A stretch of 64,000 bases of DNA from Tateyamaria omphalii (GCF_001969365.1 NZ_CP019312.1:620001-684000); one strand, 5' to 3'. Positions 20,622-29,782 are shown, numbered from the stretch's first letter. The notes: generated by a model not told the origin, from the letters alone. A program made the numbers and translations.

Positions 20622-20749
20622 CAGCGGTCCCTTTCTGCACCCAATCTACATGGGCGCGCCGGACCAGACCACCAAGTGCGCCAGACGCATAGAGGAAAAC
20701 CGCAGGCCCTTGGCCGCCAGTTTGAATTTTTCGGGTTAAAATCGGGAAA

Positions 20750-20767
20750 ATGCACCGCACGGTGCAT
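20750..20767. promoter_or_regulatory. Operator-like palindrome upstream of the cyclase fusion gene
   Basis: ATGCACCG-CA-CGGTGCAT is a perfect 8-bp inverted repeat. It lies in an AT-richer stretch of the 250-base gap between the cyclase and csbD genes, about 130 bases before the cyclase start. It looks like a dimeric regulator site. No candidate regulator is adjacent. Confidence 0.45.
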
Positions 20768-20832
20768 CAAGTGACTGAAAATAGGTAAAAATCACAAAAG
20801 GCTTAAGATCAGGCAAAGCCCCAGAACACGGT

Positions 20833-20861
20833 GTCCCCGCGGGGACAAATCCCGCGGGGAC
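20833..20861 (-). terminator. Strong GC stem after csbD gene
   Basis: GTCCCCGCGGG and CCCGCGGGGAC form a near-perfect stem (one bulged G) around a short AT loop, 13 bases past the csbD stop. No T-run follows, so termination strength is uncertain. Confidence 0.5.
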
Positions 20862-20873
20862 AGGTTTCAAGCC

Positions 20874-21083
20874 TCAAAACTTGGCTTTGTTCTCTGCGAT
20901 GAACGCGTCAATCTGGCTCTCGGCCTCATCCTTGGCCATGCCATAGCGCTCCTGAATCTTGCCCGCCAATTGCTCGCGGTCGCCCTCGGCCTGTTGCAGA
21001 TCGTCGTCCGTCAACTCGCCCCATTTCTCCTTCATGGAGCCTGTCATCTGCTTCCAGTTGCCCTTGATCGTATCCCAGTTCAT
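20874..21083 (-). CDS. CsbD-family stress protein
   Basis: The 69-residue hydrophilic protein (MNWDTIKGNWKQMTGSMKEK, WGELTDDDLQ, EGDREQLAGKIQERYG) is a standard CsbD-like protein. This family is abundant in general stress and stationary phase but biochemically undefined. The start at 21083 is supported by the conserved N-terminus and by GGAGACC just upstream. It is flanked by a GC stem on the 3' side. It starts about 70 bases after the end of the acyl-CoA synthetase gene in the same direction. Confidence 0.92.
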   Translation of the reverse strand: MNWDTIKGNWKQMTGSMKEKWGELTDDDLQQAEGDREQLAGKIQERYGMAKDEAESQIDAFIAENKAKF

Positions 21084-21151
21084 GGTCGGTCTCCTGTGCG
21101 TGTGTGTGATCCACTGGACGAACGCGGCGCCGCCCGACCTGTTCCGAAAAA

Positions 21152-22771
21152 TCACAAATCTTGCGCAACCTTCCGCAATTCAAATTTCTGGATCTTCCCG
21201 GTCGAGGTTTTGGGCAATTCCTGAAACACCACCGCCTTCGGCGCCTTGAACCCGGCCAATGTCTCGCGCGAAAAGGCAATCAGATCGGCCTCGCTCGGGG
21301 AGGTGCCCGGCTTCAACTCGACAAAGGCGCACGGCACCTCGCCCCATTTCTCATCGGGCTTGGCGACCACAGCCGCGAGGTTCACATCCGGGTGCGCCAT
21401 CAGCACGCCTTCCACCTCGACCGAGCTGATATTCTCGCCGCCCGAAATGATGATGTCCTTGGCCCGGTCCGCGATCTGAATATAGCCGTCGGGATGCTGG
21501 ATCGCGATGTCTCCGGAATGAAAATACCCGCCCGCAAACGCCTCTTCGGTCGCTGCTGGGTTCTTCAGATACCCTTTCATGACGGAGTTCCCCCGGATCA
21601 TGATCTCGCCCTGCGTGGCGGCGTCCATCGGCACCTGCGCCATGTCCCCGTCCATCACCGTGATGTGCTCCATCATGGGAAAGGCGACGCCCTGCCGCGC
21701 CTTGATCGCGGCGGTATCCTCGGCCCCGTCCCAATCGCTCTTCCACAAGCACTCGGTCACGTGGCCATAGGTCTCGGTCAGCCCATAGACCTGCGTGACG
21801 TTGAACCCCAACGCCTCGATCTTCTCCAGCGTCGCGGGGGCAGGGGGCGCTCCCGCGGTGAACACCTCGACCTTGTGATCAAAGGTCCGGCGGTCTTCAT
21901 CCAGCGCGTTCACGATCATGTTCAGCACGATAGGCGCACCGCCGAAATGGGTCACGCCGTCGTAGTGAATGGCATTGTAAATGGCCGTAGCCGTCACGTC
22001 CCGGCAGCACACCAGTGTCCCGCCCACCAGCGGCATCATCCACGTGTGGTTCCACCCGTTGCAGTGAAACAGCGGCACGATGGCCATGAAGACCGGGTGC
22101 AGCACCATGCGCCAGGACACGACCGTACCCATGGTCATCAGATACGCGCCGCGGTGGTGATAGACGACCCCCTTGGGCCGCCCTGTCGTGCCGGAAGTGT
22201 AGTTGAGCGACAGGCTCTCCCACTCATCCTTCGGCATGATCCAGTCAAAGGATGGATCGCCCGCCGCCAGCAGATCGTCATAGGTCCGGTGCCGCCCTGA
22301 CGCGGGGAACCCGGCATGCGGATCGGGGCACTCGATCAGCGTCGGTGCCGCGCCCTCCATCCGCTCCGCCGCAGCTTCGGCCAGCTCCAGAAACTGAGTG
22401 TCGACGAGCACGGCCTTGGCGCCACCGTGGTCAAAGATGTAGGCAACCGTATCCACGTCGAGCCGCGTGTTGATCGTGTTCAAAACGGCGCCGCAAGCGG
22501 GCACGCCGAAATGCGCCTCCGCCTGCGCAGGCAGGTTGGGCAGCAGGGTCGCCACGACATCGCCGGGGGCCACACCCAACCCGGTCAAACCCGATGCCAG
22601 GCGCGAACAACGCTCGTAATACTCCGCATAGCTCACCCGGTGCGCACCATAGATCACCGCAGTGTGGTCGGCAAAGACGCTCGCCGCCCGCCGCAGATGC
22701 GACAGGGGCGTCAGGGGAACATAGTTCGCAGCCGTCTTGCCCAGGCCCGTCTCATCTGCCATCCAACCCAT
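21152..22771 (-). CDS. Acyl-CoA synthetase (AMP-forming), medium/long-chain type
   Basis: The 539 residues carry the AMP-binding core YTSGTTGRPKGV, the adenylate motif QVYGLTETYG, the hinge ADRAKDIIISGGENIS, and a C-terminal catalytic lysine region LPKTSTGKIQKFELR. The enzyme ligates a carboxylate to CoA using ATP. Overall layout matches broad-specificity fatty-acid-type ligases of alphaproteobacteria. The related DmdB (methylmercaptopropionyl-CoA ligase) belongs to the same superfamily but has a different N-terminus, so I do not assign it. The ATG at 22771 fits the conserved start MGWMADETGLGKTAANYVPL. It is divergent from the EamA exporter. Confidence 0.9.
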   Translation of the reverse strand: MGWMADETGLGKTAANYVPLTPLSHLRRAASVFADHTAVIYGAHRVSYAEYYERCSRLASGLTGLGVAPGDVVATLLPNLPAQAEAHFGVPACGAVLNTINTRLDVDTVAYIFDHGGAKAVLVDTQFLELAEAAAERMEGAAPTLIECPDPHAGFPASGRHRTYDDLLAAGDPSFDWIMPKDEWESLSLNYTSGTTGRPKGVVYHHRGAYLMTMGTVVSWRMVLHPVFMAIVPLFHCNGWNHTWMMPLVGGTLVCCRDVTATAIYNAIHYDGVTHFGGAPIVLNMIVNALDEDRRTFDHKVEVFTAGAPPAPATLEKIEALGFNVTQVYGLTETYGHVTECLWKSDWDGAEDTAAIKARQGVAFPMMEHITVMDGDMAQVPMDAATQGEIMIRGNSVMKGYLKNPAATEEAFAGGYFHSGDIAIQHPDGYIQIADRAKDIIISGGENISSVEVEGVLMAHPDVNLAAVVAKPDEKWGEVPCAFVELKPGTSPSEADLIAFSRETLAGFKAPKAVVFQELPKTSTGKIQKFELRKVAQDL

Positions 22772-22833
22772 ATCAGTCCTCCCCGTCGCTGGTCCGTCAC
22801 GATGTTGCGCAGTTATGGCGAGGGGCGCAAGCA

Positions 22834-23760
22834 ATGGAAAGCCTGATGACAAGCCAAACCGCGCATCGCCCGACCGCAGCGGCGCTGAACATGGTGGGCG
22901 CGATGTGTATCATCGGGGCAATCGACATCTATGTCGCCGTGATCGCGCAGACGCTCTCGCTCTGGCAATTCCTGATCATGCGGCTTTTGCTGGCCGCCCC
23001 CATCGTGCTTGCGTTGTCAGCCATGGGCTTTGGCACGGTGCGTCCCCGCGGGGTCAGGGCCGTTGCGGTCCGGTCGACGCTGATCGCCACAGGCATGTTC
23101 TGCTACTTTGGCGCGCTCGCCTTCATGCCCATCGCGATGGCGCTGGCGGGCCTCTTCACCTCGCCCATCTTTGTCCTGCTGCTGACCGCCTTTGTCTTGC
23201 GCCAGCGGATCGGGCCATGGCGGATCGGTGCCGTCGCCGTGGGTTTTGCGGGCATACTCGTCGTCCTTGGCCCTTCGGGTGGCAGCCTCGGCTGGGTGAT
23301 CGTTCTGCCGGTGCTGGGCGGCATGCTCTATGCCTCGGGCGTCGTGGCCACGCGCGCGCTGTGCGAAGGCGAAAGCACGCTGTGCCTGCTGCTTGGCATC
23401 TTTGTGGCCCAAGGCGTTCTGGGCACGGCCATTCTGGCGATCATTACAGTTGCACAGCCAGAGGTCGGCGCAGGCGGGATGGCCTTCCTCTCGCGCGGTT
23501 GGGTGTGGCCCATAGAAGACGCGTGGCCCTATCTGCTTTTGCAGGTCGTCGGCTCGGTCTTGGGCGTCGGGCTTTTGAACCGCGCCTACCAGCTGGGTGA
23601 GGCGAGCCACGTGGCAATCTTCGAATATTCAGTGATGATCTTCGGCCCGTTCTTTGGCTGGTGGCTTCTGGGCCAACCTGTCACATGGGTGCAGGGGCTG
23701 GGCATCGCGCTGATTGCCGGTGCCGGGATCATCATCGCCATCCGCAGTTCGACCCCCTGA
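22834..23760 (+). CDS. DMT-superfamily (EamA) transporter
   Basis: This 308-residue inner-membrane protein has about ten hydrophobic helices arranged as two EamA repeats, consistent with drug/metabolite exporters. The second half ends with the typical VAIFEYSVMIFGPFFGWWLL and GLGIALIAGAGIIIAI helices. The start at 22834 follows GAGGGG; an alternative ATG is at 22846. Substrate is unknown. It is divergent from the acyl-CoA synthetase gene, and a repeat element begins three bases past its stop. Confidence 0.9.
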   Translation: MESLMTSQTAHRPTAAALNMVGAMCIIGAIDIYVAVIAQTLSLWQFLIMRLLLAAPIVLALSAMGFGTVRPRGVRAVAVRSTLIATGMFCYFGALAFMPIAMALAGLFTSPIFVLLLTAFVLRQRIGPWRIGAVAVGFAGILVVLGPSGGSLGWVIVLPVLGGMLYASGVVATRALCEGESTLCLLLGIFVAQGVLGTAILAIITVAQPEVGAGGMAFLSRGWVWPIEDAWPYLLLQVVGSVLGVGLLNRAYQLGEASHVAIFEYSVMIFGPFFGWWLLGQPVTWVQGLGIALIAGAGIIIAIRSSTP

Positions 23761-23762
23761 TG

Positions 23763-23781
23763 CTTCATTGTTCCCCAAATA
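23763..23781 (+). repeat. Intergenic repeat element, copy c
   Basis: CTTCATTGTTCCCCAAATA starts three bases after the exporter stop. It matches the reverse complement of 63001-63019 at 18 of 19 positions. Confidence 0.55.
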
Positions 23782-23827
23782 TGCATGCGCCGGTGGACGC
23801 AGGCGCAGGGGCGGGTAGTCTGGGCGC

Positions 23828-24469
23828 ATGATCCTCAGCACGGGCCGCAAATACGTCTTTGTCCACGCGCCCAAGACGGGCGGCACGGCGCTGGCGCTGG
23901 CGCTTGAAAACCGCGCGATGAAGGATGATATCATGCTGGGCGACACGCCTAAGGCGCTCAAGCGGCGGCGGCGGGTGCAGGGGATCAAGACGCGCGGGCG
24001 ACTGTGGAAACACGCGACGCTGGCGGATATCGACGGCCTGGTGCCCAGCCTTGACGGGCTCTTTGCCTTTACCCTCGTGCGCAATCCGTGGGACCGCATG
24101 GTCAGTTATTACCATTGGCTGCGCGATCAGGAGTTTGACCACCCGGCGGTGGCGCTGGCGCGGCAGATGGACTTTGTCGCGTTCACATGTTCGATGCACA
24201 CGCGGTCTTCGATGCGGGCCAGCCCCGCGCGACATTACATGACCGACGCTCAGGGGCACGAGCGCTGCGACCTTTACATCCGGCTCGAGCACTTTGACGA
24301 CGATGCCGCGCCGCTTTGGGATCACCTGGGGTTCGCGCTGGCGCTGCCCCATGCCAACCGGTCCCGGCGCGATGCGGATTACAGGGGCTATTACACCGAT
24401 GCGGCGCGCGCCGCGGTGGCCGAAGCCTGTGCCGAAGACATCGAGAGATTCGGCTACAGCTTCGACTGA
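23828..24469 (+). CDS. Sulfotransferase family protein
   Basis: The 213 residues include the PAPS 5'-phosphosulfate loop FVHAPKTGGTALA (about residues 11-23) and the 3'-phosphate motif TLVRNPWDRMVSYYHWLRD (about residues 80-98). Both are diagnostic for sulfotransferases that move sulfate from PAPS to a carbohydrate or other acceptor. No signal peptide or membrane helix is seen. The acceptor is unknown. It stands alone between the EamA exporter and the Hint protein, all rightward; surface polysaccharide modification is a reasonable guess. Confidence 0.85.
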   Translation: MILSTGRKYVFVHAPKTGGTALALALENRAMKDDIMLGDTPKALKRRRRVQGIKTRGRLWKHATLADIDGLVPSLDGLFAFTLVRNPWDRMVSYYHWLRDQEFDHPAVALARQMDFVAFTCSMHTRSSMRASPARHYMTDAQGHERCDLYIRLEHFDDDAAPLWDHLGFALALPHANRSRRDADYRGYYTDAARAAVAEACAEDIERFGYSFD

Positions 24470-24673
24470 CGCGTTGCATTCTCTCGCATTTAACGAAAAT
24501 TGTTCGCAAATTTGCACCAATGTCATGGGCTCCGCGCGACTGGCGCACAAACGGATCACAATGCCCAAATCCTGCCCCGTTCGTGGCCCGTCTTGGCCGC
24601 GGGAATCACTTCAATTGTCGTCATCAAATGCAAACCGGCGCGCTGCCAGCGCTGCACCATGGGGATGGATAAG

Positions 24674-25309
24674 ATGTTTGGATGGACAAAGACACGCGCG
24701 GCGCACCGCATGGCCGAAATGTCAGCCGCCTGGGACGGTGGGGTCATGACAACGCGGGGGCTGCTGGGCGGCACGCGGGTGGCCACGTCGATGGGCTGGC
24801 GCGCGGTGGATGCGCTCGCGGTGGGTGATCTGGTGCTGACCTTTGATGCGGGACTGCGTCCGCTGGTTGAGGTGCGGCGCGATATCTTCTGGACTGCGGA
24901 CGCGCCGGTGCCCGCGGCCTATCATTCCGTCTTTGTCCCCGCGGGGGCGCTCGGGAATTCCGCCGATCTGGAATTGCTGCCGGATCAGGGCGTGCTGGTG
25001 GAAAGCGATGCGGCTTGCGATGCGTTTGGCGATCCCTTTGCCGTGCTGTCGGCCAAATCGCTGGACGGATTTCGCGGCATCCGCCGCATGGTGCCACAAC
25101 CGCAGATCGAGATTGTGACCCTCATTTTTGCCGATGAGCAGGTTGTCTATGCCGAAGGGGGCGCGCTGGCGCATTGCCCGCCCGCGGTTCGGCCCATCGA
25201 CGCGCTGGGCATCGCCCATGATGCCTATGACGTGCTGCCCGCTCGCGACGCTGCGTTCCTGGTGGAATGCATGAAGGTCGAGGATGAGCTTTACGTGCAG
25301 GCGGCCTGA
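24674..25309 (+). CDS. Hint-domain protein lacking the catalytic cysteine
   Basis: The 211-residue product resembles the Hint_2 (hedgehog/intein) family common in roseobacters. Its core is TRGLLGGTRVATSMGWRAVD, then ALAVGDLVLTFDAGLRPLVE, then later VPAGALGN and LELLPDQGVLVES. In typical members a Cys opens the block (CFxPGTxIxT). Here that position reads GLLGG, so self-splicing or cholesterol-type cleavage seems impossible. No RTX or C-terminal repeats follow. The ATG at 24674 has GGGGATGG upstream; ATGs at 24659 and 24665 are alternatives. Function unknown. Confidence 0.75.
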   Translation: MFGWTKTRAAHRMAEMSAAWDGGVMTTRGLLGGTRVATSMGWRAVDALAVGDLVLTFDAGLRPLVEVRRDIFWTADAPVPAAYHSVFVPAGALGNSADLELLPDQGVLVESDAACDAFGDPFAVLSAKSLDGFRGIRRMVPQPQIEIVTLIFADEQVVYAEGGALAHCPPAVRPIDALGIAHDAYDVLPARDAAFLVECMKVEDELYVQAA

Positions 25310-25314
25310 GGTCG

Positions 25315-26361
25315 TCAGGTGCCGAGCCTGTCCCAGACGTCCATCCCGCACAGGTCGCGCAGGAAGTTGTAGGGGTAGGGCAGGGCCGGCAGGGCCGATG
25401 CTGCCGTTAGGGTTTCCATCTGCCTATCCGTGAGCGTGAAGTCGGCTGCGGCCAGGTTGTCCTTGAGCTGCGCGAGGGTCCGCGCGCCCAGCAGGATCGA
25501 GGCCACGCCGGGCCGCGCCGCAAGCCAGGCCAGCGCGACATGCGCCGGTGGTCGCCCGGTTTGGTTGGCCACATCGGATACCGCATTCAGCACGGCATGG
25601 GTGTGATCGGTGTTGCGCAGGTCGTAGGCCTCGACCCCGCGCGCGGGGTTTTCGCCCAGCCGGGTTGCGCCAGTCGGTCGCGCGTCGGCGCTGTATTTGC
25701 CGGTCAGCCAGCCGCCGCCCAAAGGCGACCAGGGCACCAGCGAGATACCCGCCTCAAGGCAGCAGGGCATCAGCTCCAGCTCGACCCCGCGTTCCAGCAG
25801 ATTGTATTGTGGCTGCACCGCGATGGGTTTGGGCAGGTTGTACCGCTCGGCCACCGCCAGCAGCTTTTGCAACTGCCAGGCGGTCAGGTTCGACCAGCCG
25901 ATATGGTGCAGCTTGCCCGCTGCGCGCAGGTCGCCAAGGGCGCCCAGCGTATCGGCGATGTCGGTGTGGATGTCCCAGCCATGGACATAGTAGAGGTCGA
26001 TCGCCTCGACCCCAAGCCGCGTGAGGCTGGCGTCGATGGACCGCACGAGGCTGCGGCGCGAGGCGCCATGGCTGCCGGGGGGCGGGGCGAAGCGGCCCTT
26101 GGTGGCGAGGATCAGGTCGTTCATCCCACCGCGTGCGCGGGCCCAATCGCCGATGATCTTTTCGGAGGCGCCTGCACCATAGCCGTCCGCGGTGTCGATC
26201 ATGGTGCCGCCGTGGTCCACGAAGAGGTCAAGCTGGCGGTGCGCCTCTTCCGCCTCCGTCTCGACCCCGAATGTCATGGTGCCCAGCCCCATGCGCGACA
26301 CGATCAGGCCGCCATGGCCCAGGACGTTTTTGTGCATCGGTATGGTGGTTCTGTCGGTCAT
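25315..26361 (-). CDS. Aldo/keto reductase
   Basis: This 348-residue NADPH-dependent carbonyl reductase shows the catalytic tetrad context. Asp and Tyr lie in MIDTADGYGAGASEKIIG, Lys in LATKGRF, and His in YYVHGWD. The C-terminal cofactor region is SILLGARTLAQLKDNLAA. The start ATG at 26361 is preceded by AGGGGGGGAG, a very strong ribosome-binding site. It is divergent from the solute-binding protein gene, with 258 bases between the starts containing an inverted repeat. The physiological carbonyl substrate is unknown. Confidence 0.93.
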   Translation of the reverse strand: MTDRTTIPMHKNVLGHGGLIVSRMGLGTMTFGVETEAEEAHRQLDLFVDHGGTMIDTADGYGAGASEKIIGDWARARGGMNDLILATKGRFAPPPGSHGASRRSLVRSIDASLTRLGVEAIDLYYVHGWDIHTDIADTLGALGDLRAAGKLHHIGWSNLTAWQLQKLLAVAERYNLPKPIAVQPQYNLLERGVELELMPCCLEAGISLVPWSPLGGGWLTGKYSADARPTGATRLGENPARGVEAYDLRNTDHTHAVLNAVSDVANQTGRPPAHVALAWLAARPGVASILLGARTLAQLKDNLAAADFTLTDRQMETLTAASALPALPYPYNFLRDLCGMDVWDRLGT

Positions 26362-26443
26362 GGTCTCCCCCCCTTGCGCTCTGCCGTGGTCGCCACCGTA
26401 ACGGAGCGTCTGGCCATTGCGATCCGCCCGAACTGCGGGGGGA

Positions 26444-26459
26444 CTTGCAAAAGTGCAAG
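26444..26459. promoter_or_regulatory. Inverted repeat in the AKR / solute-binding protein divergent region
   Basis: CTTGCA-AAAG-TGCAAG is a perfect 6-bp inverted repeat, 83 bases upstream of the aldo/keto reductase and about 160 bases upstream of the solute-binding protein gene. It may be an operator acting on either gene. The remainder of the 258-base gap shows nothing I recognise. Confidence 0.4.
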
Positions 26460-26619
26460 GCACGGCCCCGTCTGTTCGGTCCGAATCTGTCGTTTTTGAT
26501 TGATTGTGTCGCATTTGACCTATCTCCTTGTCGTAACGGCCGCGATGAGCGCGCGCCCGGCAGCCTCAACACATGCCGCTGCCCCATCTCTTTTCCAACA
26601 GACGAGAGTTTTCAGTTTC

Positions 26620-28260
26620 ATGAACCATCCTTCCTATGTTCATCCCGCAGCGCGCGCCTATGCCGAGGAGGTGTCCGCCGGATCCCTGTCGCGGCGCGAA
26701 TTCCTAACCCGCGCGACGTCGCTGGGTGTCACGGCCACCGCCGCCTATGGCCTGCTTGGCATGGCCCGCCCCGCCCGGGCCGCAGGCCATGCGCAGTCGG
26801 GCGGTACGCTGCGCATCGAATCCACGGTCAAGGCGCTGAAAGACCCGCGCACCTATGACTGGCCGCAGATGTCGAACTATACCCGTGGCTACCTGGAATA
26901 CCTTGTCGAATACCAGATCGACGGTAGCTTTGAGCCGATGCTGCTGTCGGGGTGGGAGGTCAACGCGGATGCCACCGAATACGTTCTGACCGTGCGCGAG
27001 GGCGTGACCTGGTCCAATGGCGATCCGTTCACGGCGGCCGACGTCGCCTTCAACATCGCGCGCTGGTGCGAACGGGAGGTCGAGGGCAATTCGATGGCAT
27101 CGCGCATGGCGTCGCTGGTCGATGCCGACACTGGCGTGGCCCGCGAGGGCGCGATCGAGGTGGTCGACGACAAAACCGTGCGTCTGGTCCTGGGCCAGCC
27201 CGACATTACGCTGATTGCGGGTTTCTCCGACTATCCTGCGGCTGTTGTACACCAGAGCTTTGGCGGCGATCCGCTGGACAATCCCATCGGCACCGGTCCG
27301 TACCTGCCCGGCGAATTCGAAGTCGGCATACGCGCCGTGCTGGAAAAGAACCCCGATCATGCTTGGTGGGGCGAGGGCGCCTATCTGGACCGGATCGAGT
27401 ACATCGACTTCGGCACCGATCAGGCGGCGATCTTTGCCGCTGTCGATGCGGACGAGGTCGACATGATCTATGAAAGCCTGGGCGAGTTCATCGAGCTGTT
27501 CGATACGCTCGAATGGACGAAGTCCGAGGCCGTGACCGCCAACACCGTCGTGATCCGCGCCAACCAGGCGGCGGAGGTCGACGGGCAAACCCCCTATGCC
27601 GACGCGCGTGTGCGCCGGGCGCTGGCGATGGCCATCGACAACAACGTGCTGCTGGAACTGGGCTTCAACAACAACGGGCGTGTGGGTGAAAACCACCACG
27701 TGTCGCCGATCCACCCCGAATATGCCGAATTGCCGGCCCCGGTGCATGACCCCGAAGGCGCTGCGGCCCTGATGGCCGAGGCGGGCATGGCGGATTTCGA
27801 GCATGAGCTGATCTCCATCGACGACACTTGGCGCAAGAACACGTCGGATGCCGCCGCCGGTCAGTTGCGCGATGCGGGCATTTCGGTGCGCCGGACGATC
27901 CTGCCCGGCTCGACCTTCTGGAACGACTGGGCGAAGTACCCGCTGTCGGCCACCGACTGGGCGCAGCGCCCGCTGGGTGTGCAGGTGCTGGCGCTGGCCT
28001 ATCGGTCGGGCGAGCCGTGGAACGAGAGTGCGTTCGCCAATGAAGAGTTCGACAGCCTGTTGTCGGATGCGCTCGCGATTGCCGACGCCGATCAGCGGCG
28101 GGAGGTGATGGCCAAGCTGCAGCAGATCATGCAGGACGAAGGCGTGGTGGTGCAGCCCTATTGGCGGTCGATCTACCGCCACCACAAGCCCGAGATCGTC
28201 GGCGCCGAGATGCACCCGACATTCGAAATTCACGTGTCGAAGCTGGGCTTTGCAGCCTAA
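26620..28260 (+). CDS. Tat-exported ABC solute-binding protein, family 5 (peptide/nickel/opine type), orphan
   Basis: The 546-residue precursor carries a twin-arginine signal ([20 protein letters not shown], with cleavage near ARA-AG). The mature family 5 domain ([44 protein letters not shown]) resembles DppA/OppA-type receptors. No permease or ATPase genes are adjacent. It must therefore serve a distant transporter or be an orphan receptor. The next gene is the DMSP lyase, raising the question of its ligand. The ATG at 26620 is chosen because the conserved region and signal follow directly. Confidence 0.88.
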   Translation: MNHPSYVHPAARAYAEEVSAGSLSRREFLTRATSLGVTATAAYGLLGMARPARAAGHAQSGGTLRIESTVKALKDPRTYDWPQMSNYTRGYLEYLVEYQIDGSFEPMLLSGWEVNADATEYVLTVREGVTWSNGDPFTAADVAFNIARWCEREVEGNSMASRMASLVDADTGVAREGAIEVVDDKTVRLVLGQPDITLIAGFSDYPAAVVHQSFGGDPLDNPIGTGPYLPGEFEVGIRAVLEKNPDHAWWGEGAYLDRIEYIDFGTDQAAIFAAVDADEVDMIYESLGEFIELFDTLEWTKSEAVTANTVVIRANQAAEVDGQTPYADARVRRALAMAIDNNVLLELGFNNNGRVGENHHVSPIHPEYAELPAPVHDPEGAAALMAEAGMADFEHELISIDDTWRKNTSDAAAGQLRDAGISVRRTILPGSTFWNDWAKYPLSATDWAQRPLGVQVLALAYRSGEPWNESAFANEEFDSLLSDALAIADADQRREVMAKLQQIMQDEGVVVQPYWRSIYRHHKPEIVGAEMHPTFEIHVSKLGFAA

Positions 28261-28273
28261 GCATATGCGCGCG

Positions 28274-28297
28274 GGGCCGTCTGTACATGGGCGGCCC
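28274..28297 (+). terminator. Hairpin after the solute-binding protein gene
   Basis: GGGCCG (28274-28279) pairs with CGGCCC (28292-28297) around a 12-base loop, beginning 14 bases past the stop. There is no T-run. The following roughly 185 bases up to dddL hold no further gene that I can see. Confidence 0.4.
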
Positions 28298-28482
28298 TGT
28301 GCACTTTGGCGATCAGCAGCTGCGCCTTTTGGCGCGATCGTCGGCGGTCCCTGCTGAGCAAGGATTGGGCACCGCAGCGTGCGGCTATTCACAAGCCAAG
28401 CGGTTGGACCATCCCTGCATTGCGCAGCGCTGAATTTGCGGCCATGTGGGCGGGTAGGACCGCAACAAATCTTGGCACGCCA

Positions 28483-29139
28483 ATGTCTGACCGCTCTACC
28501 CTCAAGGACCACCCGGACTGGACCTATGTCCTGCGCGACAGCTACGATTTTTACCGCCGTCAGTCTGCGGGCGGCAGTGCCAAGATCCGGACCCATCAGC
28601 GCAGTGTGCGGGAACGCATCAACCGGGTGATCAAGGCGAATGCCGAGGTGCGCTTTCCCGAACCTGCCGATAAGCCCGTCACCCAGCACCTGCGCCGCGC
28701 GCTCGACAATGGACGGATGGAGCGGCACGCGCCCTTCATCCGCTCGCTGGATGCGATCCGGCACCGGCTGACCTGGCAATACGGATATGAAAAAGTGCCG
28801 CGCGGGTTGGAACGGAAGTTTGCGTATGCGGAATTGGTCGGGCCGAGCGGGCCGGTGATCACGAACGAGGTGATCCTGGGGCTGGTCCTGTTTGCCCCCG
28901 CCTGCACCTATCCTGCGCACGCCCATGACGGCATCACGGAAAGCTACATCTGCCTGTCGGGGGCTGTGTCCGAGAACGATCAGGGTGTCTACGGCCCCGG
29001 CTCGCTGATCTTCAACCCGCCGGAGCAGTTGCACCGCATCACGGTCGCCGACCATGTGCCTGCGCTTCTGTTCTATGCGTGGGAGGGCGCGCCGGAGAAA
29101 CTGGCGCAGCAGAAGATGGTGTTTACGCGCAAGCGGTGA
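28483..29139 (+). CDS. dddL: DMSP lyase, DddL-type cupin
   Basis: DddL cleaves dimethylsulfoniopropionate to dimethyl sulfide and acrylate. The 218-residue protein is helical at the N-terminus and ends in a cupin. The metal site HAHDGITESY (HxH, then Glu and the catalytic-type Tyr) is followed by NPPEQLHRI (third His). The context LTWQYGYEKVPRGLERKFAY and GSLIFNPPEQLHRI matches my memory of roseobacter DddL; DddQ and DddW are the nearest alternatives. The start at 28483 gives family length and begins MSDRSTLKDHPDWTYVLRDS. Its ribosome-binding site is weak. Confidence 0.82.
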   Translation: MSDRSTLKDHPDWTYVLRDSYDFYRRQSAGGSAKIRTHQRSVRERINRVIKANAEVRFPEPADKPVTQHLRRALDNGRMERHAPFIRSLDAIRHRLTWQYGYEKVPRGLERKFAYAELVGPSGPVITNEVILGLVLFAPACTYPAHAHDGITESYICLSGAVSENDQGVYGPGSLIFNPPEQLHRITVADHVPALLFYAWEGAPEKLAQQKMVFTRKR

Positions 29140-29140
29140 C

Positions 29141-29175
29141 GGTGCGCAAAGACTGTGCACCCGACGGGGCGTCGG
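29141..29175 (+). terminator. Double hairpin after dddL
   Basis: GGTGCGCA pairs with TGTGCACC (29141-29161), followed at once by CCGACG-GGG-CGTCGG (29161-29175). The first stem resembles the perfect GGTGCGCAG-TGA-CTGCGCACC stem at 29824-29844 near the end of fadJ. Confidence 0.5.
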
Positions 29176-29265
29176 CCGGTCCTTGCCGCTGTGGGCGCGC
29201 GATATTCAAACGCCCTGTGCGGGTCGCTACACAATGGCGGTAGTAGTTCATCGGGACGGACGGCC

Positions 29266-29760
29266 ATGTTTTTATATCGCACGCTCACTGCCGCAGACGC
29301 CTCCGCCTGGCTCGCGATGCGGATAGAAGGTGCGCGCGTCGCTCCGGACGGCTTTCTGGTGACACTGGACGAAGTGCGCGAGATGGACGAGGCGCGGGCG
29401 CAGACGGCGCTGGAATTCGGCGGACTGCGTGGCGTGTTCGAGGGCGAAACCCTTGTCGGGTTCTGCGGCTACCGCCCGCAGCGGTTGCGACGCATCCGGC
29501 ACCGGGCGGAGTTGGGGCCGTTTTACGTCACACCCTCACGGCAGGGATCAGGCGCCGCGCAGGTGATGATGCAGGGCGTTCTGGCAGAGGCACGCGCGGG
29601 TGGCGTCGAACAGATCGAGCTGACGGTGGCACCTGACAATGCGCGGGCCATTGCGTTTTACAAGCGTCAGGGGTTTCAGAAATACGGGGTGCGCCCGGAT
29701 GCAATCCGTGAGGGGGGCGTGCCCGAAAGCGAACTTTTGTATCTGCGCTGGGTGAACTGA
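29266..29760 (+). CDS. GNAT-family N-acetyltransferase
   Basis: This 164-residue protein has the GNAT acetyl-CoA loop (YVTPSRQGSGAAQVMM, the R/QxxGxG/A motif) and the C-terminal strand VAPDNARAIAFYKRQGFQKY. It should acetylate an amine or protein substrate that I cannot predict. The ATG at 29266 is preceded by GGGACGGA. It follows dddL by about 126 bases, separated by a double hairpin, so it is probably a separate unit, and it ends in a terminator. Confidence 0.87.
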   Translation: MFLYRTLTAADASAWLAMRIEGARVAPDGFLVTLDEVREMDEARAQTALEFGGLRGVFEGETLVGFCGYRPQRLRRIRHRAELGPFYVTPSRQGSGAAQVMMQGVLAEARAGGVEQIELTVAPDNARAIAFYKRQGFQKYGVRPDAIREGGVPESELLYLRWVN

Positions 29761-29782
29761 CCCAGCTGACTTAACAGCAAAG

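Noticed and set aside
21152..22771. Assignment of the acyl-CoA synthetase as DmdB
   Set aside because: Same superfamily, but the N-terminus differs from DmdB as I know it and there are no dmd genes beside it.
26704..29160. 818-codon minus-strand frame opposite the solute-binding protein and dddL
   Set aside because: Shadow of real + strand genes; composition and lack of any domain pattern argue against coding.
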